A stretch of 5,027 nucleotides of DNA from assembly GCA_018971405.1 (NCBI GenBank), contig JAGXAX010000129.1, positions 1-5,027 of the forward strand. Reading direction: 5' to 3'. Below are positions 1-5,027 of the stretch, piece after piece; position 1 is the first letter of the stretch, and every line of letters starts with the position of its first letter. The notes under the pieces are model-generated. The model was not told where the DNA came from. It saw nothing but the letters and a program-made list of their open reading frames with translations, and made no database searches. The stretch is from Alphaproteobacteria bacterium. GTDB lineage: Bacteria; Pseudomonadota; Alphaproteobacteria; Micavibrionales; UBA2020. The position numbers and the translations under genes are program-made.

Positions 1-1
1 C

Positions 2-136
2 GCAGTCAAAAACGTCGTCGCCAATCCCGCGGCGGCGCGCGACACGATCCGCAACATCCGCAACAACTTCAAGCAAAACCCGGCCGGAGCGCTGCAAAAC
101 CTGCTGGGCAACGGCGGGCTGTTCGGACGCCACTGA
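2..136 (+). CDS. C-terminal end of an unidentified protein (5' end outside window)
   Basis: The frame starting at base 2 is open from the window edge to a TGA at 134-136 and gives the last 44 residues of a protein whose start lies upstream. The tail is rich in Asn, Ala, Gly and Arg. It has an amphipathic-looking stretch (RDTIRNIRNNFKQNP) and ends in a Gly/Leu-rich segment (LLGNGGLFGRH). I do not recognise the family from so short a piece. Tails of this type (an 'NPAxALxxLLG' pattern) occur at the end of some AsmA-like envelope proteins, but that is only a weak resemblance. It is on the same strand as purB, 29 bases upstream, with no terminator-like hairpin between, so the two may be co-transcribed. 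Codon use matches the rest of the GC-rich window, which supports real coding. Confidence 0.6.
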   Translation, partial: AVKNVVANPAAARDTIRNIRNNFKQNPAGALQNLLGNGGLFGRH

Positions 137-148
137 CCACTTGAACTG

Positions 149-155
149 AAGGAAG
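149..155 (+). promoter_or_regulatory. Shine-Dalgarno site of purB
   Basis: The purine-rich AAGGAAG lies 10 bases before the ATG at 166, followed by an A-rich spacer. It supports the chosen purB start. It also contrasts with the three downstream genes, none of which has a comparable site. Confidence 0.7.
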
Positions 156-165
156 ACAAAAAAAG

Positions 166-1467
<1,302 letters not shown>

Positions 1468-1482
1468 GCATTTTCATAAGCC

Positions 1483-1510
1483 TTGTACTTGGGGCGGCGT
1501 TCTGCTAGGG
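1483..1510 (+). promoter_or_regulatory. Candidate promoter of the methyltransferase-like gene (leaderless geometry)
   Basis: A -35-like TTGTAC (1483-1488) and a -10-like CTAGGG (1505-1510) are separated by 16 bases in the purB-methyltransferase gap. The -35 is close to the TTGAC core; the -10 is weak. Initiation about 7 to 8 bases after the -10 would fall on or next to the ATG at 1518, giving a leaderless message. The same bases contain AGGG (1507-1510), which could instead be a weak ribosome binding site 7 bases before the ATG. The sequence alone does not decide between these. Confidence 0.4.
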
Positions 1511-1517
1511 TGCTTAC

Positions 1518-2135
1518 ATGCAAAAGCACAAGGGGCACAACCCCGCGCTGATCCCCCGTTGGCGCACGGCGATGACAAGAAAAAAACTCTCTCGGCCCGT
1601 GCGGTTGAGCGAAGCGTTCGGGTTTTACAGCAAAAAAGAAACAATACTGGATTACGGGTGCGGGCGCGGCTTCGATGTTGCGGAGCTGGCAAGGAAAGGC
1701 TTTCCGGCGACGGGGTGGGATCCGCACTTTTTTCCCGGATTTTCAAAGGAAGCGGCGGATACCGTGAACCTTGGTTATGTGCTGAACGTCATTGAAGATG
1801 CGGCGGAGCGCAAAAAAGTCCTGAAGGACGCTTTTGCCCTTGCCAATAAACGCCTGGTCGTCGCCGTCCGTCCGGCTGATGCGGCAAACGGACTGAAGAA
1901 GGCGAAAAAATTGGGCGATGGTTTTGTAACGAAATCCGGCACGTTTCAAAAATTCTTTAGCAGGGAGGAGCTGGGCGCGTATCTGGCGGACGTGACGGGG
2001 ACACGGCCCTATATTATAGCTTCCGGCATTGCCGTCCTGTTCAAGAATGAAAAGGCGGAAGCGGCGTTTATCAAAGCGTGGGCAGCGAAGCATCATGGGC
2101 GTAAAATTCAACCGTATCGTTTCATCCGTCTGTGA
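1518..2135 (+). CDS. Compact SAM-dependent methyltransferase-like protein, related to the DNA phosphorothioation-associated putative methyltransferase family
   Basis: This 205-residue protein is predicted to be soluble, with no signal peptide or membrane segment. The N-terminus has RTAMTRKKLSRPVRL (16-30), followed by SAM-binding motif I, LDYGCGRGFDV (44-54), then GWDPHF (66-71), VNLGYVLNVIED (83-94) with ER at 97-98, and GTFQKFFSREEL (141-152). From memory, this order and wording (a TA-x-SR-x-x-LSRP entry, DYGCGxG, GWDP, NLGYVxNVIEDxxER, GTFQKF) is the hallmark of the putative methyltransferases found in or near dnd gene clusters (the TIGR04096-type family). Those proteins are usually much longer, so this one would be the methyltransferase part alone. 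The substrate is unknown. The ATG at 1518 is preferred over Met19 (base 1572) because it keeps the conserved RTAMTR segment. GC is lower than in purB, suggesting a different history. No dnd genes adjoin it in the window: purB is 50 bases upstream and recO 11 bases downstream. Methyltransferase fold is likely; the family assignment is probable. Confidence 0.78.
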   Translation: MQKHKGHNPALIPRWRTAMTRKKLSRPVRLSEAFGFYSKKETILDYGCGRGFDVAELARKGFPATGWDPHFFPGFSKEAADTVNLGYVLNVIEDAAERKKVLKDAFALANKRLVVAVRPADAANGLKKAKKLGDGFVTKSGTFQKFFSREELGAYLADVTGTRPYIIASGIAVLFKNEKAEAAFIKAWAAKHHGRKIQPYRFIRL

Positions 2136-2141
2136 TATGAT
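2133..2141 (+). promoter_or_regulatory. Candidate extended -10 promoter of recO (leaderless geometry)
   Basis: TGATATGAT reads as an extended -10 element: a TGn followed by TATGAT (2136-2141), which matches TATAAT at five of six positions. The TGn is the stop codon of the upstream gene. Five bases separate the hexamer from the ATG at 2147, so transcription starting at the usual distance would begin at the A of the start codon. I find no convincing -35 hexamer, as is common for extended -10 promoters, and no Shine-Dalgarno sequence before the ATG. Confidence 0.45.
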
Positions 2142-2146
2142 CCATT

Positions 2147-2863
2147 ATGCTTGAATGGCAGGATGAAGGCATTATTCTTTCCGTGCGCGCGCACGGCGAG
2201 ACCGGCGGGCTGGTTTCGCTGCTGACGCGCGGCCACGGGCGGGCGGCGGGCTATGTTTACGGCGCGACGTCATCAAGGATGCGCGGTGTGCTGGAGCCGG
2301 GAAACCTCGTTTCCGCGCGCTGGCAGGCGAAATCGCCGGAACAACTCGGGAATTTCACGCTGGAGCTGGAGAAAAGCGCGGCGGCAGACGTGATGGACGA
2401 CCCGCTCAGGCTCACCGCCCTGCAATCCGCCTGCGTGCTGGCCGACAAGACGCTGCCGGAGCGCGAAAACCATCCGGGCGTTTTCGAGGGCACGAAGGCG
2501 CTGATGGCGTCGTTCGCCACCGACATCTGGGCGGCGACTTATATATATTGGGAGATCGGCTTGCTGCGCGAGTTGGGCTTCGGGCTCGACCTTTCCAAAT
2601 GCGCCGCGACGGGCGCTGTGGATAACCTGATTTACGTCAGCCCGAAATCCGGCTGCGCGGTTTCGGCGGCGGCGGGGGAAATTTATAAGGAGCGGCTGCT
2701 CAGCTTGCCGGCGTTTTTGCGCGGGCAGGGGGGCTTTGAATCCGCCGACATCCTCGACGGGCTTAAATTGACCGGGCATTTCCTCCGCCACCGCGTCTTC
2801 GCCTTGTCGAACAGCGACCTGCCGGAGTCGCGGCTGCGGCTGGAAGAGAAATTTAGAGCCTAG
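2147..2863 (+). CDS. recO: DNA repair protein RecO
   Basis: RecO is the recombination mediator that works with RecR (and RecF) to load RecA on SSB-covered single-stranded DNA during gap repair, and it also anneals complementary strands. The 238 residues match the usual family length. The N-terminal OB-fold (about 1-78) opens with the typical EWQDEGIILSVRAHGE (3-18) and includes VLEPGNLV (48-55). The rest is helical, with the family-typical LRELGFGLDL (140-149), CAATG (152-156), YVSPKSG (163-169) and HRVFAL...LPESR (215-229). The four-cysteine zinc finger known from some RecO proteins is not present; only Cys152 and Cys170 lie in that region. The ATG at 2147 gives the canonical N-terminus although no ribosome binding site precedes it. 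It lies 11 bases after the methyltransferase-like gene and 32 bases before parC. The recO-parC order is common in alphaproteobacteria, where era often precedes recO; here era is not adjacent. Confidence 0.93.
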   Translation: MLEWQDEGIILSVRAHGETGGLVSLLTRGHGRAAGYVYGATSSRMRGVLEPGNLVSARWQAKSPEQLGNFTLELEKSAAADVMDDPLRLTALQSACVLADKTLPERENHPGVFEGTKALMASFATDIWAATYIYWEIGLLRELGFGLDLSKCAATGAVDNLIYVSPKSGCAVSAAAGEIYKERLLSLPAFLRGQGGFESADILDGLKLTGHFLRHRVFALSNSDLPESRLRLEEKFRA

Positions 2864-2890
2864 TTTTCGGGCGGAAAATAGGCTAAAAAT
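2851..2890. repeat. Imperfect inverted repeat across the recO stop codon and parC upstream region
   Basis: The arm AGCCTA (2857-2862) plus TTTTC (2864-2868) is the reverse complement of GAAAA (2874-2878) plus TAGGCT (2879-2884). This gives 11 base pairs with one bulged G (2863) and a five-base loop GGGCG. After a 2x2 mismatch, ATTT (2851-2854) can also pair with AAAT (2887-2890). The left arm contains the recO stop TAG, and the repeat ends five bases before the parC ATG. No U-tract follows on the + strand, so it does not look like a standard intrinsic terminator. It could be an operator, an mRNA hairpin near the start codon, or chance. Confidence 0.6.
2884..2890 (+). promoter_or_regulatory. 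Candidate -10 element of parC (leaderless geometry)
   Basis: The A/T-only run TAAAAAT ends five bases before the parC ATG (2896) and stands out from its GC-rich surroundings. If it is a -10 element, the start site would fall at or beside the ATG. No clear -35 hexamer is seen; TAGTTT at 2861-2866 has 17-base spacing but is poor. No Shine-Dalgarno lies at normal spacing; the nearest is AGG at 2880-2882, 13 bases away. It overlaps the right arm of the inverted repeat. The case is weaker than for recO. Confidence 0.3.
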
Positions 2891-2895
2891 CGTCT

Positions 2896-5027
2896 ATGGC
2901 GAAAAAAGGAAACACCACCGGCGCTTTGGCGATGAACGTGCAGGACCGCGAGCTCGGGCCGGTCTTGAGCGAAAAATACCTCTCTTACGCGCTCTCGACC
3001 ATCGTGTCGCGCTCCCTGCCCGACGTGCGCGACGGCATGAAGCCTGTCCACCGCCGCGTGCTTTTCGCCATGACGCAATTGTCCCTGAGGCCGGAATCGC
3101 AGCCGAAGAAGTGCGCCCGCGTGGTCGGCGACGTCATCGGCAAGTTCCACCCGCACGGCGACCAGTCGGTTTACGACGCGCTGGTGCGCCTCGCGCAGGA
3201 TTTTTCGGTGCGCTATCCGCTGGTTGACGGGCAGGGCAACTTCGGCAACATCGACGGCGACAATGCCGCCGCGATGCGCTATACCGAAGCCCGCCTGACG
3301 CAGGTGGCGCAACTGCTGCTGGAGGGCATCGACGACGACGCGGTCGATTTCCGCGCGACGTACGACGGCGAAACGCTGGAGCCGGTCGTGTTCCCCGCCA
3401 ACTTTCCGAATCTACTGGCGAATGGATCTTCCGGCATCGCCGTCGGCATGGCGACTTCCATCCCGCCGCACAACGTCGCCGAGCTGTGCGACGCGCTGGA
3501 AGTATTGATCGACAATCCCGATTGTACGGTCAAAGACCTGCTGAAGCACGTCAAGGGGCCGGATTTTCCGACCGGCGGCATTCTGGTCGAGGACCGCGCC
3601 AGCATCGTCAGCGCCTACGAGACGGGGCGCGGCACTTTCCGCACCCGCGCCAAATGGCACAAGGAAGAGCTCAAAAACGACAACTGGCAGATCGTCGTCA
3701 CCGAAATTCCCTATCAGGTGGTGAAATCAAGGCTGATCGAGAAGATCGCCGATTTGATCGTGACGAAGAAGATCCCCTTCCTCGACGACGTGACGGACGA
3801 ATCCGCCGAGGACATCCGCATCGTTCTCGCGCCCAAGAACAAGAGCATCGAGGCCGAACTGCTGATGGAGCAGATCTTTCGCCAGACCGACCTCGAGAGC
3901 CGCTTCGGCCTCAACATGAACGTGCTCGACGGCGGCACCGTGCCGCGCGTGATGAATTTGAAGGAAGTTTTGCAGGCTTTCGTCGATCACCGGCAGGACG
4001 TGCTGGTGCGCCGCTCGAAGCACCGCCTCGACAACATCGAGCACCGCCTCGAAGTGCTGGCTGGCCTGCTGATCGCTTACCTGAACATTGACGAGGTTAT
4101 CAAGATCATCCGCGAGGAGGACGACCCCAAGGCGAAGATGATCAAGCGCTGGAAGCTGTCCGACGTCCAGTGCGACGCGATCCTCAACATGCGCCTGCGC
4201 AGTCTGCGGAAACTGGAAGAAATCGAGATCAAGACGGAGCACAAGGACCTGACCGCCGAGAAGGCCGAGCTTGAAAAGCTCATCGCCAGCGAGGCGCGGC
4301 AGATGACGGCGATCAAGAAGCAGATCAGGGAACTTCACGACGCCTTCGGCCCGAAGACGGCGCTCGGCGCTCGGCGCACGAAAATCGGCAAGGCGGTCGA
4401 GGCCGTGGAGATTCCGGTCGATGCCTTCATCGAGAAGGAGCCGATTACCGTCATTTGCTCGGACAAGGGCTGGATCAGGGCGATGAAGGGGCATCTGGAG
4501 CCCGACAAGATCGCTTCCGTCTCGTACAAGGAAGGCGACGGCGCAAAATTCGCTTTCCACGCAGAGACGACGGACAAGTTGATCGCCTTCGCCACCAACG
4601 GAAAATTCTATACCATCGGCGCGGACAAATTGCCGTCCGGCCGCGGCTTCGGCGAACCGGTGCGGCTGATGATCGACCTCGGCAACGAGGCGGATCTCGT
4701 CACGCTCGCGGTGCATGATCCGGAGCGGAAACTGCTCGTCGCCGCCGACGACGGACGCGGCTTTATCGTGCCGGAGAAAGACGTCCTCTCGCAGACCAAG
4801 AACGGCAAGCAATGCCTGCTCGTCAAGGACGGCGCGGAGGGGCGCGTCTGCGTTCCCGTCGCGGGAGACCACGTCGCCGTCATCGGCAAGAACCGCAAGC
4901 TTTTGATCTTCAGGCTCGAAGAAGTGCCGGAAATGACGCGCGGCGTCGGCGTGATCCTGCAGCGCTACAAGGACGGGGGGCTTGCGGACGCGAAGACGTT
5001 CACGCTGAAAGAAGGCCTCACCTGGTA
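2896..5027 (+). CDS. parC: DNA topoisomerase IV subunit A (ParC), 3' end cut by window
   Basis: ParC is the DNA-breaking subunit of the type IIA topoisomerase that, with ParE, decatenates daughter chromosomes and relaxes supercoils. The frame is open for 710 codons from ATG 2896 to the window edge without a stop. The N-terminal breakage-reunion domain shows [14 protein letters not shown] (41-54), [10 protein letters not shown] (85-94), [10 protein letters not shown] (125-134) with the DNA-linking Tyr129 (equivalent to E. coli GyrA Tyr122), [18 protein letters not shown] (176-193), GPDFPTGG (221-228) and TEIPYQV (269-275). A coiled-coil/C-gate region follows, with [13 protein letters not shown] (429-441). 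The C-terminal beta-pinwheel region (about 510 onward) has no GyrA box (QRRGGKG type), and GRGFGEPVR sits where ParC proteins have it; this argues for ParC over GyrA. Family length suggests roughly 30 to 45 residues are missing. At the position of GyrA Ser83 this protein has Gln90; Asp87 is kept as Asp94. The start gives a typical short polar leader before the conserved core, although no ribosome binding site is visible. Confidence 0.93.
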   Translation, partial: MAKKGNTTGALAMNVQDRELGPVLSEKYLSYALSTIVSRSLPDVRDGMKPVHRRVLFAMTQLSLRPESQPKKCARVVGDVIGKFHPHGDQSVYDALVRLAQDFSVRYPLVDGQGNFGNIDGDNAAAMRYTEARLTQVAQLLLEGIDDDAVDFRATYDGETLEPVVFPANFPNLLANGSSGIAVGMATSIPPHNVAELCDALEVLIDNPDCTVKDLLKHVKGPDFPTGGILVEDRASIVSAYETGRGTFRTRAKWHKEELKNDNWQIVVTEIPYQVVKSRLIEKIADLIVTKKIPFLDDVTDESAEDIRIVLAPKNKSIEAELLMEQIFRQTDLESRFGLNMNVLDGGTVPRVMNLKEVLQAFVDHRQDVLVRRSKHRLDNIEHRLEVLAGLLIAYLNIDEVIKIIREEDDPKAKMIKRWKLSDVQCDAILNMRLRSLRKLEEIEIKTEHKDLTAEKAELEKLIASEARQMTAIKKQIRELHDAFGPKTALGARRTKIGKAVEAVEIPVDAFIEKEPITVICSDKGWIRAMKGHLEPDKIASVSYKEGDGAKFAFHAETTDKLIAFATNGKFYTIGADKLPSGRGFGEPVRLMIDLGNEADLVTLAVHDPERKLLVAADDGRGFIVPEKDVLSQTKNGKQCLLVKDGAEGRVCVPVAGDHVAVIGKNRKLLIFRLEEVPEMTRGVGVILQRYKDGGLADAKTFTLKEGLTW

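Noticed and set aside
1468..1517. Terminator after purB
   Set aside because: No GC-rich hairpin followed by a T-run is present in the 50-base gap.
1532..1544. Small GGGG-CACAA-CCCC hairpin just after the methyltransferase start
   Set aside because: It has only four base pairs, is inside coding sequence, and is the kind of pairing expected by chance in GC-rich DNA.
3486..4091. Plus-strand alternative frame of 201 codons inside parC
   Set aside because: The translation is extremely Arg-rich with no motif, and the ParC frame continues through the whole stretch.
4360..4378. Short tandem repeat of CGCTCGG within parC
   Set aside because: Two imperfect copies encode a normal ParC segment (ALGARRT), with no frame effect; likely chance codon use.
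3727..4872. Long minus-strand open frame (381 codons) opposite parC
   Set aside because: It is the antisense shadow of GC-rich parC codons; the + frame has unbroken ParC motifs, while the minus translation is rich in Arg, Leu, Val, Asp and His and has no recognisable domain.
2896..5027. Possibility that the last gene is gyrA
   Set aside because: No GyrA box is found in the C-terminal half, and the C-terminal segment and linkage to recO fit alphaproteobacterial ParC.

Overview
The window looks like an ordinary chromosomal segment of an alphaproteobacterium of no recognisable named genus. Its codon use is GC-rich, its RecO and ParC have an alphaproteobacterial character, and recO and parC are adjacent, an order common in that class. 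All genes lie on the + strand with very short gaps (about 5 to 50 bases), and essentially the whole window is coding. I see no RNA genes, mobile elements, CRISPR arrays or attachment sites.

Layout from left to right: the last 44 codons of an unidentified gene; purB (adenylosuccinate lyase, complete, with a visible Shine-Dalgarno site); a 205-residue SAM-methyltransferase-like protein that resembles the N-terminal part of the 'DNA phosphorothioation-associated putative methyltransferase' family; recO (recombination mediator, complete); and parC (topoisomerase IV subunit A), which is open for 710 codons and is cut by the window edge probably a few dozen codons before its stop.

purB serves purine synthesis, while recO and parC serve DNA repair and chromosome segregation. 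The genes therefore form a tightly packed housekeeping run rather than one pathway. The outlier is the small methyltransferase-like gene. It is visibly lower in GC than its neighbours (roughly mid-50s percent against low-to-mid 60s, by hand count of sample lines), is shorter than its relatives as I remember them, and has no dnd-type genes next to it in this window.

The main non-coding interest is at the gene starts. The methyltransferase, recO and parC all lack a convincing Shine-Dalgarno site, and each has a -10-like element ending 5 to 7 bases before the ATG. This geometry would give leaderless mRNAs. The recO-parC junction also carries a long imperfect inverted repeat spanning the recO stop codon and the candidate parC -10 box. 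No clearly new multi-gene system is visible here.
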